A stretch of DNA of 64,000 nt from positions 744,001 through 808,000 of the forward strand of contig NZ_BCSV01000001.1 of assembly GCF_001571045.1 (NCBI RefSeq). The letters are read 5' to 3'. The notes beneath the pieces are model-generated. The model was given only the letters and a program-made list of their open reading frames with translations. It had not been told where the DNA came from and ran no database searches. The DNA comes from Curtobacterium ammoniigenes NBRC 101786. Its GTDB lineage: Bacteria > Actinomycetota > Actinomycetes > Actinomycetales > Microbacteriaceae. Shown here one piece after another: positions 24,727 to 33,747 of this stretch (position 1 is its first letter; the number at the start of each line of letters is the position of its first letter). The position numbers and the translations under genes were made by a program.

Positions 24727-26286
24727 CTACTTCTGGTATTCGATGACGGTGTCGGTGTGGAGCTTCCAGGTTCGCACCGCGTGGTAGCCGGCTGCGCGGA
24801 GCGCCGCCTCCCCTTCGGTGCCGTGCGACTTGTCGCCGTCCCACTGGACGACCCACACCGTGCTTGCGGTGACGCGGCCGCGCTCGACGGCCTTCGTGAT
24901 GGTCAGCGCGTAGTCATGCCAGGTCGTGTTCTTCCAGTACGGACTGGTCAGGGCGACGTCGTGGAGGCCTCTGAACCCCCCGGGGTACGCACGCATGGCG
25001 AGGCGCGTCCGGCGACTGTCGCTCGCTGTCTCATCGAACAGGACGTCCTGGCCGGGTTTCGCGTGTGCGCCCACCACCGCCGAGACCTGCGCCCAGTCAC
25101 TGCCGTTCTTCGCGTAGGGCGTGCGCTGGTCTGCCCAGACGAATCCGGTGGTGATGACGAGCGCTCCGAGTGCGACCGCAGCGGCGACCCGCCCAGCGAT
25201 CCGCGTGCCGCGGATGCGTTCCCCGAGATGCCAAAGGGCCGTGATCCCGCGCGCGGTGAGGATCGCGACCGCTGGTGCGGTGAACGCCATGTATCGGCTG
25301 CTGAAGCCGTGGAAGGCGACCTGGGCGACGACGAGCAGTGCGGGCGGTGCGAAGGCCCAGACGACGAGCATGAGGTCGAACCGGCCGTCGGGCCCCTGGC
25401 GCGGTCTCCGGCGCGCGACGATCGCCGCGACGATTGCGAGGACGATGCATGCCCACGACACGACGGCAACCTGCGTGTCCCAGAACCACACCCCGACGAG
25501 CAGGGAGTGCGGATCCGTCGTGACTTTCGTGTTGAGGTACGCGATCTGCGCGCGCTCCAGCCAGCCCGCCGCGACGACCGGCACGACGGCGAGCGCGGTC
25601 GCGGCGGTGCTGATGGTCCATGCACGACGATGGGCGCGCCGATTGGGGGCGACGCTGATCATGGCGACGATCGCGAGCTCGGTCAGCAACGTGTACATGA
25701 ACAGGTACGCGCCGACGGCCATGAGCACGGCGGTGAGCGTCCATCCGATCCGCTGGCGGATACGGCCGGACAATGTGCCGGTGACGACGACGAGGATCCA
25801 GGTGGCGACCGCGGCGGTCATCGCGAACGAGCGCGCCTCTTCGCCGGCATAGGTGATCCGCGGGACGATCGCACAGAGGACCGCCGCGAGCGTCGCGAAC
25901 CGGACCGAGCCTCCGCTCCACCGAACGAGGACGAACACGCCTGCGACAGCCACGCCAGCGGCGATCGCCGACGGGAATCGCAGTGCGAACGCCGAGAAGC
26001 CGAACACGTCGACCCAGAGATGCATGAGCGCGTAGTACGTGCTGTGCACAGCGTCGACGTGCTGCGCCATCATGAGCAACGATCCGAACGACCGGCGCGC
26101 CGAGACGGACGACGTCGCCTCGTCTCCCCAGAGCGACGGAATCCACGATCCCCATGCGGAAACAAGCACGCCGAGGAGGCCGAGGCCGATCGGCGCCCAC
26201 CACCCCACGCCCATCGCGCCGAGCCGAGCTGGGCGACCCGCGGGAGGCTCGGCGATCGTCCGCCCCGCTGCTGCGGCCGCGCTCAC
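24727..26286 (-). CDS. GT39-type membrane glycosyltransferase (mannosyltransferase-like)
   Basis: GT-C fold membrane glycosyltransferase of 519 residues with about eleven helices. The first extracytoplasmic loop has LWGDEATS (the catalytic acidic DE pair of PMT/ArnT-like enzymes), followed by HSTYYALMHLWVDVFG, where the His/Tyr/Leu context is also typical. The large C-terminal segment (about 400-519) is extracytoplasmic. Donor is probably polyprenyl-phosphate-mannose or -glucose; acceptor unknown. It is convergent with the histidine kinase gene 6 bases away. Confidence 0.82.
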   Translation of the reverse strand: MSAAAAAGRTIAEPPAGRPARLGAMGVGWWAPIGLGLLGVLVSAWGSWIPSLWGDEATSSVSARRSFGSLLMMAQHVDAVHSTYYALMHLWVDVFGFSAFALRFPSAIAAGVAVAGVFVLVRWSGGSVRFATLAAVLCAIVPRITYAGEEARSFAMTAAVATWILVVVTGTLSGRIRQRIGWTLTAVLMAVGAYLFMYTLLTELAIVAMISVAPNRRAHRRAWTISTAATALAVVPVVAAGWLERAQIAYLNTKVTTDPHSLLVGVWFWDTQVAVVSWACIVLAIVAAIVARRRPRQGPDGRFDLMLVVWAFAPPALLVVAQVAFHGFSSRYMAFTAPAVAILTARGITALWHLGERIRGTRIAGRVAAAVALGALVITTGFVWADQRTPYAKNGSDWAQVSAVVGAHAKPGQDVLFDETASDSRRTRLAMRAYPGGFRGLHDVALTSPYWKNTTWHDYALTITKAVERGRVTASTVWVVQWDGDKSHGTEGEAALRAAGYHAVRTWKLHTDTVIEYQK

Positions 26287-26412
26287 CGACGTGGTCCGTT
26301 CGCCGTGGGGGGTGCGGAGCCGATCATCGTCACAGAGGGTACCGTGCCCGGCTTCGGCTCAGAATCTGCGGATGCCGTACCTTTCCTCAGCGAGGCATGC
26401 CTGGCCTGGGGA

Positions 26413-27810
26413 TCAGGGGTGCTTTCCGCCGTTGCCCTTCCCGTTCCCCTTGCCGTTCCCGTTCCCATTGCCGTGGCCGTTTCCCGGCGCGGGCTGAGCT
26501 GGAGCAGGGGCGGCGGGCGCCGGCGCTGCGGAGACCGGGACAGCGGGCGCTGCGGTGCTCGGGGGAGCGGTCGGTGTGGCTGGCGCCGCGGTCGCGCTCG
26601 TCGTGGAGGCGGCCGGAGTGGCGCTCGGGCTGGTCGACGGATGCAGCGCCGAGCCCCCGCTGCCGAACGCGCCGCCGAGCCCGGCCATGCTGAGGACGAC
26701 GATGGCGAGAAGCGCCGCGCCTCCGACCACCAGAGCGATGGGTCGACGCCACCAGGGCGCCTCAGCTGCCTCGACAGGCGTGGGGAGCAGCGTTGTGTCG
26801 TCGGCTTCGGCGGCCGAATCCGTGCTCCGTACCGCTGACAGCGGCACGGTCGCCTCCGGGGCGACCGTCGACGACGGCGCTGCTGCAGCCGCGAACGGCA
26901 CCGTCGCCTCGGCGGCGGCCAACGGCACGGTCGCGTCCGCCGCCGCGAGCGGAACCGTCATGTCCTCCGCAGCGGGCGGGGTGCCGAGGCGCGCGAGGAT
27001 CTGCTCGGTCGTTGGTCGGGCCTCCGGGTCGCGCGCGGTCATCGCGGTCAGGAGCGATCCCCATTCCGTCCCGAGCGTTCCCGGAATCACCGGGTCGCCC
27101 GTGAGGCGGGCGGTGATCGATTCCATGAGCGGGCCAGGAAACGCTCGCGTCCCGGTTGCGGCTTCGAGGAGCACGAGACCGAGCGCGTAGACGTCGGCGG
27201 CCGGCCCGACGGGCTTGCCGAGCGCCTGCTCGGGGCTGAGGTAGGCGGCAGTGCCGATGATCGTCCCGGTCGCGGTGACGCGTGTTCCGTCCACGACGGA
27301 CGCGATTCCGAAGTCACCGAGCTTCGCCGCGAACTCGCGCCCGGGCACGTGTGTCGGCGCGAGCAGGATGTTCGCGGGCTTGATATCGCGATGCACGAGG
27401 GCCGCTGCGTGCACGATGTGGAGCGCCTCGACGAGGTCGAGCGTCATCTGTCGCAGGTCGGCCGCACCGATCGGCCCGCGTTCGATCCGGCGGTCGAGGG
27501 TCGGACCGTCGACGAGTTCCATGACGAGGTAGGTGCGCTCCTCCCCGTCGTACTCGACGGCGTCCGCGTCGAACAGTGTCACGAGGGCGTGATGCCCGAG
27601 TGCGCTCATCGCCGCGATCTCGCTGCGGCCGCGCCGCACCAGCGTCGGGTCGGAGGACGCCGCGTTGAGCAGCTTCACGGCGACCTGTCGCCCGAGTACG
27701 GTGTCGCGCGCTCGATACACGGTCGACATGCCACCGCGACCGAGCACCTCGCCGAGCGCGTACCGCCCGGCGAGCAGCGGTGCTGACCCATCGGTCTCGT
27801 TCAGGCTCAC
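26413..27810 (-). CDS. Transmembrane serine/threonine protein kinase
   Basis: PknB-class kinase of 465 residues. The kinase domain spans about 15-280 with GRGGMSTV (P-loop), AVKLL (ATP-binding Lys), HRDIKPANIL, DFGIA and an activation loop TATGTIIGTAAYLSPEQ. Residues 284-330 contain four near-identical TVP(L/F) repeats in Ala-rich sequence, plausible phosphorylation or FHA-docking sites. One transmembrane helix follows (IALVVGGAALLAIVVLSMAG). The outer part is low-complexity: Ser/Thr/Pro/Ala-rich, then GNG/GKG repeats. There are no PASTA domains, unlike PknB itself. It is divergent from the SDR gene across 205 bp. Confidence 0.92.
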   Translation of the reverse strand: MSLNETDGSAPLLAGRYALGEVLGRGGMSTVYRARDTVLGRQVAVKLLNAASSDPTLVRRGRSEIAAMSALGHHALVTLFDADAVEYDGEERTYLVMELVDGPTLDRRIERGPIGAADLRQMTLDLVEALHIVHAAALVHRDIKPANILLAPTHVPGREFAAKLGDFGIASVVDGTRVTATGTIIGTAAYLSPEQALGKPVGPAADVYALGLVLLEAATGTRAFPGPLMESITARLTGDPVIPGTLGTEWGSLLTAMTARDPEARPTTEQILARLGTPPAAEDMTVPLAAADATVPLAAAEATVPFAAAAAPSSTVAPEATVPLSAVRSTDSAAEADDTTLLPTPVEAAEAPWWRRPIALVVGGAALLAIVVLSMAGLGGAFGSGGSALHPSTSPSATPAASTTSATAAPATPTAPPSTAAPAVPVSAAPAPAAPAPAQPAPGNGHGNGNGNGKGNGKGNGGKHP

Positions 27811-28015
27811 GCACCTCCCTCATTGCCAGCGCATGGTCGATGATGCTCTGTCGCGGTTCACGATGTCTTGCGGCTGGCGACCGTAACACGATCGCAGCGG
27901 CCGCCGCGGCTCCCTGCGTTTCGGGGCCTGTCCTGTCGAGACGCCCGGAGACCACGCGCGTACGGTCGGACGGGAGCCGGGACGGCCCCGGATTCACAGA
28001 TCGAGAGGGAGTCCC

Positions 28016-28783
28016 ATGCTGCTCGAGGGCAAGGCCATGGTGGTCACCGGAGGGAACAGCGGGATCGGCGAGCAGATCTGCATCGCCGCCGCGGCAGAAG
28101 GAGCGAACATCGTCATCGACTATGTCGCGCACCCCGAGGCGACGAACGCGCTGATCGAGAAGATCGAACAGGCGGGCGGCAAGGCGGTCGGCGTCGAGGC
28201 CGACATCACGAAGGCCGCAGACCTCCAGAAGATGATTCAGACGGCCGTCGATACGTACGGCCGCCTGGACGTGCTCGTGAACAACGCCGGCATCGAGGAC
28301 CGCAAGTCACTGCTCGAGGAGACCGAAGAGGGCTACGAGAAGGTGATGGCGGTGAACATGAAGAGCGCGTTCTTCGGAACGCAGTTCGCGGCCAAGCAGT
28401 TCATCGCGCAGAACACCCCGGGCCTGATCCTCAACATCTCGAGCGTGCATGAGGATTGGCCGATGCCGGGCAACATCGCCTACTGCGTGGCGAAGGGTGG
28501 CATGCGGATGCTGGCCCGGACGGCGGGCGTCGAACTCGGCGACAAGGGTATCCGCGTGGTCAACATCGCCCCCGGAGCGGTTGACACGCCGATCAACACG
28601 AGCACGACGAGCAACCCCGAGCAGCTGAAGAAGCTCGACGCCGCCATTCCGCTCGGGAGGCTCGCCAAGCCGTCCGAGATCGCCGACGTCGTCGTCTTCC
28701 TCGCCTCCGGAAAGGCGTCCTACATGACGAGCACGACGGTCACGATCGACGGCGGGATCACGCAAGGAAGCGTCGGCCTCTGA
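28016..28783 (+). CDS. Short-chain dehydrogenase (glucose 1-dehydrogenase-like)
   Basis: Classical SDR of 255 residues. It has TGGNSGIGE (cofactor binding), VEADITKAAD, NNAGIE, catalytic Ser in NISSVHED, and YCVAKGG (Tyr/Lys), followed by NIAPGAVDTPIN. The similarity to glucose 1-dehydrogenases is in the overall motif set (IDYVAHPEATNALIEKIEQAGGKA, IPLGRLAKPSEIADVVVFLAS). An acidic residue in strand 2 (VIDY) suggests it can use NAD, though preference cannot be settled. AGAGGGAGT precedes the ATG. A strong terminator follows. Confidence 0.88.
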   Translation: MLLEGKAMVVTGGNSGIGEQICIAAAAEGANIVIDYVAHPEATNALIEKIEQAGGKAVGVEADITKAADLQKMIQTAVDTYGRLDVLVNNAGIEDRKSLLEETEEGYEKVMAVNMKSAFFGTQFAAKQFIAQNTPGLILNISSVHEDWPMPGNIAYCVAKGGMRMLARTAGVELGDKGIRVVNIAPGAVDTPINTSTTSNPEQLKKLDAAIPLGRLAKPSEIADVVVFLASGKASYMTSTTVTIDGGITQGSVGL

Positions 28784-28805
28784 CAGGTCCAGCGGGAGAC
28801 GCGAG

Positions 28806-28844
28806 AAGTGACCCGCGGGAGCGTTCGCGCTCCGGGGGTCACTT
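28806..28844. terminator. Bidirectional terminator after the SDR gene
   Basis: AAGTGACCC (28806-28814) pairs with GGGTCACTT (28836-28844), and the inside GGAGCG/CGCTCC extends the stem to a TTC-type loop. It lies between the convergent SDR and DUF2231 genes. Confidence 0.75.
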
Positions 28845-28895
28845 GCGTTTCGAGGGCAATGGTGCGCGGGGCCGATCGGCGCCCTCGGGTTGAGA

Positions 28896-29441
28896 TCAGA
28901 CGTCTTCGCTGAACGGCACCTCGCCGTGTCGGCTGACTCCGGCACGCTGGCGGTACGCGAGGTGGCCGCCGAGCCATCCGCCGCCTGAGACGACGAGCAG
29001 CCCGGCGAAGCCGAGCAGTTTGCCGCGGCCCGTACGGCCGTTCCGTCGGTCTCGCCATGAGGCCGCGTAGAGCGCGAGCGCGGTCGTGTTGATCGCAGCG
29101 TGGACCCAACCGGTGCGTTGTTGTTCAGGATCGAGGTCGGACCAATCGACTACTCCTGCGGCGATCGCGCCTCCGGAGGCGAGCAGGCCGGCACCGACAA
29201 GGTGTCGAGCGGGTCGCCCTCCGCCGGGCACGAGATCGAGCATCGACGCCGAGATCCATGCGCCGAGCGGCACCTGCACGAGCAGCGGATGCGCGGGATG
29301 CCCGAGCGGCTCGCCGTGGAGCACGGCCCGAAGGGACTTCGATCGGATCACGGCTCGCACGAGTCGCTCGTCCGCCCGTGCAGCGCTCCTTCCCGCCCTG
29401 ACGCTCTGGGCCTGGCCGAAATCCGTCGAAGGAGGTCCCAT
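28896..29441 (-). CDS. DUF2231-type membrane protein
   Basis: Membrane protein of 181 residues with four hydrophobic segments. The pattern LGHPAHPLLVQVPLGAWISAS followed by GVVDWSDLDPEQQRTGWVHAAIN is characteristic of DUF2231. Conserved His residues (HP..HP and VHAA) could bind a metal or haem, but no function is known. The ATG at 29441 is preferred over an upstream in-frame TTG at 29465, which lacks support. The gene is divergent from a small 91-residue hypothetical. Confidence 0.75.
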   Translation of the reverse strand: MGPPSTDFGQAQSVRAGRSAARADERLVRAVIRSKSLRAVLHGEPLGHPAHPLLVQVPLGAWISASMLDLVPGGGRPARHLVGAGLLASGGAIAAGVVDWSDLDPEQQRTGWVHAAINTTALALYAASWRDRRNGRTGRGKLLGFAGLLVVSGGGWLGGHLAYRQRAGVSRHGEVPFSEDV

Positions 29442-29494
29442 TGCGAGGATGTCGGGCAATCTCAAAGGCGCCGCTGCACCGAAGGGGGGTCGCG

Positions 29495-29770
29495 ATGAAG
29501 AAGATCCACTACAGCGATGCGGTCATCCTGACCAGCGACGACGCCGCCGACGCCGTCCTGGACTATGCAACCGCCCTCGCCAAGTCCGGACGAGCGGATT
29601 CGATCGACGTACCCTCGGTCGACGACGATGGCTTCGGTGTCGTCGTGCGCATGCTTGTCGGACCCGCGAGTCAGATGGTGATTGAGCCGGCCCTTGACGA
29701 CGAACTGGAGCCCGAGGCGATGGCATTCGTCGAGGACCTGCATCGACGGATCGCAAGCCTTCCGCGCTGA
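29495..29770 (+). CDS. Small acidic hypothetical protein
   Basis: Soluble protein of 91 residues, start fixed by AAGGGGGG nine bases before the ATG. MKKIHYSDAVILTSDDAADAVLDYATALA forms a beta strand and helix, with an acidic C-terminal half. No cysteine, signal peptide or membrane segment. I recognise no named family, though the sequence looks conserved rather than spurious (good ribosome site, normal composition, followed by a terminator). Confidence 0.7.
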   Translation: MKKIHYSDAVILTSDDAADAVLDYATALAKSGRADSIDVPSVDDDGFGVVVRMLVGPASQMVIEPALDDELEPEAMAFVEDLHRRIASLPR

Positions 29771-29793
29771 CGCCTGCCATGCCATGCAGGACG

Positions 29794-29837
29794 CGAAAAC
29801 GGGGTGCACCCGAGCAATCGGATGCACCCCGTTTTCG
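29794..29837. terminator. Strong bidirectional terminator
   Basis: CGAAAACGGGGTGCA (29794-29808) is the exact reverse complement of TGCACCCCGTTTTCG (29823-29837), giving a 15-bp stem and a 14-base loop. The A-run and T-run make it intrinsic on both strands, serving the convergent hypothetical and cold-shock genes. Confidence 0.9.
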
Positions 29838-29846
29838 TAGTCGCGA

Positions 29847-30056
29847 TCAGCGCAGAACGGTGATGTTCTCCGCCTGCGGACCCTTCTTGCCAGCAGTGAT
29901 GTCGAATTCGACTCGCTGGTTCTCCTCCAGCGAGCGGTAGCCGCCCGATGCGGCGATGCCGGTGAAGTGCGCGAACACGTCGGCGCTTCCGTCGTCGGGG
30001 GCGATGAATCCAAAGCCCTTGTCGTTGTTGAACCACTTGACGGTTCCAGTTGCCAT
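29847..30056 (-). CDS. cspA: CspA-family cold-shock protein
   Basis: Nucleic-acid-binding cold-shock domain protein of 69 residues. RNP1 KGFGFI and RNP2 DVFAHF are intact, with [10 protein letters not shown] and the Gln/Glu-rich [21 protein letters not shown] end. It acts as an RNA chaperone. The following terminator is strong. Its 5' leader lies in the 260-bp region 30057-30316, which holds nothing else that I can identify. Confidence 0.95.
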   Translation of the reverse strand: MATGTVKWFNNDKGFGFIAPDDGSADVFAHFTGIAASGGYRSLEENQRVEFDITAGKKGPQAENITVLR

Positions 30057-30316
30057 GCTGGCGTTCCTTTGTTCCTGGTATCGATGATCGTCGCCGATCG
30101 GTCAGAGCCTACGGCACGAGGCACGCGAGCGGGAGAGTGTGTCGCCAATGCATATCGGGCGCGATGGGGTGTCGACCACGGTGCACCGCCAGCTCGCGCA
30201 TATCGGCGTTTCGGCTTGTTGGACGCTCGTGCGGAGCGTGAGAGGTCTACCGTTCAGGTTCACTGCGCACCGGCGGTTCGCTGATGCGCACGTCCGCCCT
30301 CACAAAGGAGTCTGCG

Positions 30317-30757
30317 ATGTCGAACGTCCCGCCCGGCGAGTACCCGGCCGAAGGAACTCCCTCCGGAGCCCCGTACGACGGAGCACAGCCGCCCCAGTAC
30401 CAGAGCGGTGGGCAGCCGCCGCAGTATCAGGCCGGGGCCGCCGGAGGAGGAGCGCCGCAGTTCGGCGCCCCACCAGCGTACGGAGCGCAGTCGCAGTATG
30501 CCGGCCGGCGGAACCCGCTCGCGCTGACCTCGCTCATCCTGGGCATCATCAGCATCCCGGTGGCGATCTACGGCATCGTCGGTCTCGTCGCCCTCATCCT
30601 GGGCATCGTCGGCCGGCGCCAGATCGCGGCGCGCGGCGAGCGCGGCCGCGGGATGGCGACGGCGGGCATCATCCTCGGCATCATCGGAATCATCGTCGGC
30701 ATCCTCTCGATCTTCGTGCTCGGCGCGGCGATGCAACAGATGCAGGGTCAGGGCTAG
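30317..30757 (+). CDS. DUF4190 membrane protein with Pro/Gln/Gly-rich head
   Basis: A 146-residue protein. The first 65 residues are low-complexity, with QPPQYQ repeats and PxY elements. Two hydrophobic helices flank a basic turn: LALTSLILGIISIPVAIYGIVGLVALILGIVG, then GRRQIAARGERGRGMATAGIILGIIGIIVGI. That helix-RRQIA-helix arrangement is the DUF4190 pattern. AAAGGAG sits before the ATG at 30317. The function is unknown; such proteins are frequent in actinobacteria. Confidence 0.8.
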   Translation: MSNVPPGEYPAEGTPSGAPYDGAQPPQYQSGGQPPQYQAGAAGGGAPQFGAPPAYGAQSQYAGRRNPLALTSLILGIISIPVAIYGIVGLVALILGIVGRRQIAARGERGRGMATAGIILGIIGIIVGILSIFVLGAAMQQMQGQG

Positions 30758-30902
30758 CCCCAGCGCGACATCGGAGCGGTCGAGCGGCTGGCCGCAGCAG
30801 GATCTGACCGCAGCAGGCCGCGAAGCCACTGCGGCGATCAGTGCGACGGCCCGAATCCTCGGCGGAATCGATCGTCGTTCTTGGCGAATTGTCCGGGCGG
30901 CC

Positions 30903-32240
30903 GTGGTTCCATCAGCCGTGCTCGTCGTGCGCCGGTGGTCTGGACTCATACTCATCGGCATTGCTGCGGCGATGCTCTTGTGGCTTCGCATCCCCGCCGT
31001 CGCACGTGACACGCTGTGGGCGGAAGACGGTCGCCAGTTCCTCGCGGGTGCCGAACGCTATGGGGTGCTCAACCTCCTCACGCCGTACGCCGGCTATCTG
31101 CAGGTGGTCCCGCGGCTGATCGCCGGGGTGGTCGTCACGATCCCCGTCGATCAGTGGGCTCGCGGCATGACCGCAGGGGCCTGCATCGTCAGTGGCGCCG
31201 TAACGGTTCTCGTCTACGTATGTGCTGCGTCGGTCGTGCCGGCGCGGACCCCTCGACTCGTGCTCGCCGCGGTGACTGTCCTGCTCCCGCTCGGTCCGAG
31301 GGATGTGTTCGGCAATCCCACGAATATCCACAGCGTCCTCATGTGGGGGCTGTTCTGGGTGCTGCTCGCCGGACCGGAGTCCCGCCGTGCTCGGATCACG
31401 CTGAGCGTTGCCGGGCTCGTCTGCGCGCTCTCCGAGATCCAGTCGCTCTTCCTGGTCCCGCTGGTGCTCGTTCGCGTTCGGCGCCCGGAAGGCCGTCTGC
31501 TCATGCTGGGGCCCGCGCTCGGCATGCTCGCCGAGATCGTTGCGACGGTCGTGGTTCCGCGCAGCGCCGCGCACGCTGCGCCGGTCGGGGTCCCGTCGCT
31601 GCTGCTGGGCTACCTGATCAACGCCGTGCTGACGCTGTTCACCTCGATCTCGAAGGTCGGTCCAGCGATCCTCAGTGGAGCGCTGTGGGTCGCCGGTCTG
31701 CTGCTCGCGTTCGTGCTGGCACTCGTCGTCGTCGCGTGGCGACGCCTGCTCCCGCGCGCGCGACTCGCTACGGTCGCGGCACTCATCCTCAGTCCGCTGA
31801 TCTACATCGCGTCGGTTGTGGTCAATCCGGCCGACTATTACGACTACGCCACGATGTCCACAGAACAGCTCGGCGATGCGTGGATCACGCGATACGGCGT
31901 CGTGCCCGGGATGCTGCTGCTCGCCGTGGCGATCATCGCCGCTGCCGCGCTGATCCGCGGCGGGACGACCACCGCGCTCCCGGACCGGTCGCGGTCGGCA
32001 CGGCCGACGCTTCGTCAGGCGATCGCGGCAGCGACCCTCGTCGCGATCGTGCTGAGTTTCACCGTGTACTTCGTCCCTTCGTGGACGCGCCGATCCGACG
32101 GGCCCCAGTGGGCGCCTGCTGTGCACAGCGCCGCGGCGTCATGCGCGACCTCGAGCACCCGGACGATCTGGATCAAGGAGACACTCGGCTGGCATGTCCC
32201 TGTGCCGTGTTCCCGCATCCTGCAGACCGTGCACCGGTGA
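30903..32240 (+). CDS. Polytopic membrane protein, possible GT-C-like enzyme
   Basis: A 445-residue membrane protein with about ten to eleven helices and an acidic first outer loop (ARDTLWAEDGRQFL, reminiscent of the DE motif of GT-C glycosyltransferases). It lacks a clear match to a named family. GPRDVFGNPTNIHSVLMWGLFW is probably a re-entrant or loop segment. The C-terminal 60 residues are outside the membrane and contain two cysteines. A GTG at 30918 is an alternative start. The role may be transfer of a sugar from a lipid carrier, but this is inference. Confidence 0.6.
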   Translation: MVPSAVLVVRRWSGLILIGIAAAMLLWLRIPAVARDTLWAEDGRQFLAGAERYGVLNLLTPYAGYLQVVPRLIAGVVVTIPVDQWARGMTAGACIVSGAVTVLVYVCAASVVPARTPRLVLAAVTVLLPLGPRDVFGNPTNIHSVLMWGLFWVLLAGPESRRARITLSVAGLVCALSEIQSLFLVPLVLVRVRRPEGRLLMLGPALGMLAEIVATVVVPRSAAHAAPVGVPSLLLGYLINAVLTLFTSISKVGPAILSGALWVAGLLLAFVLALVVVAWRRLLPRARLATVAALILSPLIYIASVVVNPADYYDYATMSTEQLGDAWITRYGVVPGMLLLAVAIIAAAALIRGGTTTALPDRSRSARPTLRQAIAAATLVAIVLSFTVYFVPSWTRRSDGPQWAPAVHSAAASCATSSTRTIWIKETLGWHVPVPCSRILQTVHR

Positions 32241-32346
32241 GGGTGACCACCGTGTGAGCGGCGCTCGTCGCACCACGCACCCACCCGGGTGTCGGCGTGC
32301 GCGACGGATTGGGTCGAGGGCATGAGTTCGTGAGAGTCTCGGGGCG

Positions 32347-33096
32347 ATGATCAGCGTTCACAGCATCGTGATCACCCTGGTCGGGGTGCTCGCACTGGTG
32401 GTCATCGCCACGGTCATGCTGCTCGTCACGCGCGCGCCCAAGCCGTTCGCGCCAGCGCTCGCGGTCCTTCGCGGCACGCTGCAGCTCGCCGCGATCAGCC
32501 TCGTGCTCGCCGGGGTCATCCGCAGTCCCGTCTGGATCGCCGTCGCGCTGCTCGTGATGTTCTCGGTCGCGGTGTGGACCGCGGCCGGTCGGCTCGGACG
32601 CGTTCGGGAGCGGATCCGCCCGGTTGCCGCTGCGATGGCTGCGGGGATCCTCGTGAGCCTCGCGATCGTGTTCTCGACCGGTGCGATCGCGTTCACCCCA
32701 CGCTACGTGCTGGCGATCGGCGGCATCGTCATCGGCAATGCGATGACGATCGCCACCCTGAGCGGGCGGCGATTCGTCGAGCTGGCCGATGACCGATGGG
32801 AGGAGGTCGAAGGGTGGCTCGCGCTCGGCGCGACGCCACGACGTGCGACAGCGGACATCGTCCGGCGCGCCATCCACGCGGCCATGGTGCCGACGACGGA
32901 CCAAACGCGGACTACCGGTCTCGTGACGCTGCCTGGCGCGTTCGTCGGCGCGGTGTTCGGCGGTGTCTCGCCCGTCGAAGCCGGTCGCTTCCAGATCGTC
33001 GTGCTCGCGGCGATCATCGGCGCGGGTGCGATCGTCGCCACCGTCGTCACCGCATGGCTTGCGCCGGTTCGAACGCGTCCGGAGGCGCTGCGCTGA
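32347..33096 (+). CDS. FetB-like permease (UPF0014 family)
   Basis: Membrane protein of 249 residues with six or seven helices matching the UPF0014/FetB family: GGIVIGNAMTIATLSGRRF, EEVEGWLALGATPRRA, and the signature MVPTTDQTRTTGLVTLPGAF with VFGGVSP. In E. coli FetB pairs with the ATPase FetA to move iron outward. No ATPase gene is next to it here, so it may use an ATPase encoded elsewhere or do something else. It is convergent with the DUF3566 gene, three bases apart. Confidence 0.85.
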   Translation: MISVHSIVITLVGVLALVVIATVMLLVTRAPKPFAPALAVLRGTLQLAAISLVLAGVIRSPVWIAVALLVMFSVAVWTAAGRLGRVRERIRPVAAAMAAGILVSLAIVFSTGAIAFTPRYVLAIGGIVIGNAMTIATLSGRRFVELADDRWEEVEGWLALGATPRRATADIVRRAIHAAMVPTTDQTRTTGLVTLPGAFVGAVFGGVSPVEAGRFQIVVLAAIIGAGAIVATVVTAWLAPVRTRPEALR

Positions 33097-33099
33097 GGG

Positions 33100-33522
33100 T
33101 CAGCGCGCCGCGCGTTGGAATCCGACGAGCATCCCGCCGGTGAGCCGACTGACGAGTCGGTACAGCGCGGCGGCAATGATCGCGCCGATCGTGGTGAGCA
33201 CGATTCCGACGATGCCGATCACGATCGCGAACAGGAACGTGTGGTTGAAGCTGAGGATCGTGGTCACGGAGTACTTCGAATTCGTCGTCACCTGACCGAC
33301 GGCACTGTTCCACGCGGCAAAGACGCCGGAGCTCTTGAGGAACGCCCACAGGATGCAGATGGCGATGACCTGCACGATCGCGAATCCGAGCGAGCAGATG
33401 AAGGCCCAGGCTGCGATCGACCCGATCGACACACGTGCGAACCGCAGGCGGACCTGTCGGGTCGGCTGGCCGCCGCTTCCGTCCTTTCGGCGAAGGGCAT
33501 CGGCCAGGTCGGACTGCTGCAT
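33100..33522 (-). CDS. DUF3566 transmembrane protein
   Basis: A 140-residue protein. A charged head (about 30 residues) precedes VRLRFARVSIGSIAAWAFICSLGFAIVQVIAICILWAFLK, then SSGVFAAWNSAVGQV, a second hydrophobic region, and the tail ALYRLVSRLTGGMLVGF. This two-helix plan is DUF3566. The family is usually found beside DNA gyrase genes, but no gyrase gene is in view. Function unknown. Confidence 0.78.
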   Translation of the reverse strand: MQQSDLADALRRKDGSGGQPTRQVRLRFARVSIGSIAAWAFICSLGFAIVQVIAICILWAFLKSSGVFAAWNSAVGQVTTNSKYSVTTILSFNHTFLFAIVIGIVGIVLTTIGAIIAAALYRLVSRLTGGMLVGFQRAAR

Positions 33523-33747
33523 CGTGTTCCTTCCAAGTGCTCGTTCGACCCGCCGGTCGAGCGGACCTCTCGATGGTACGGGTGAACGAGGCAGAAACGG
33601 CTCAGAACCGCACGACGACGCGGAGACGAACCTGTATACATCTCACGCGCGTGGGCGGCGATCCCCAGGAATGACCGGGCATATTGATCCTCACCGCCCC
33701 ATCCCGGCCGCACTGGTCGGACCGTTCAGGAACAGGTCGAGCACCCT

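Noticed and set aside
30057..30316. Possible extra small gene in the 260-bp region upstream of cspA
   Set aside because: Short frames exist but lack a ribosome site and any recognisable sequence; it is better explained as two divergent leaders.
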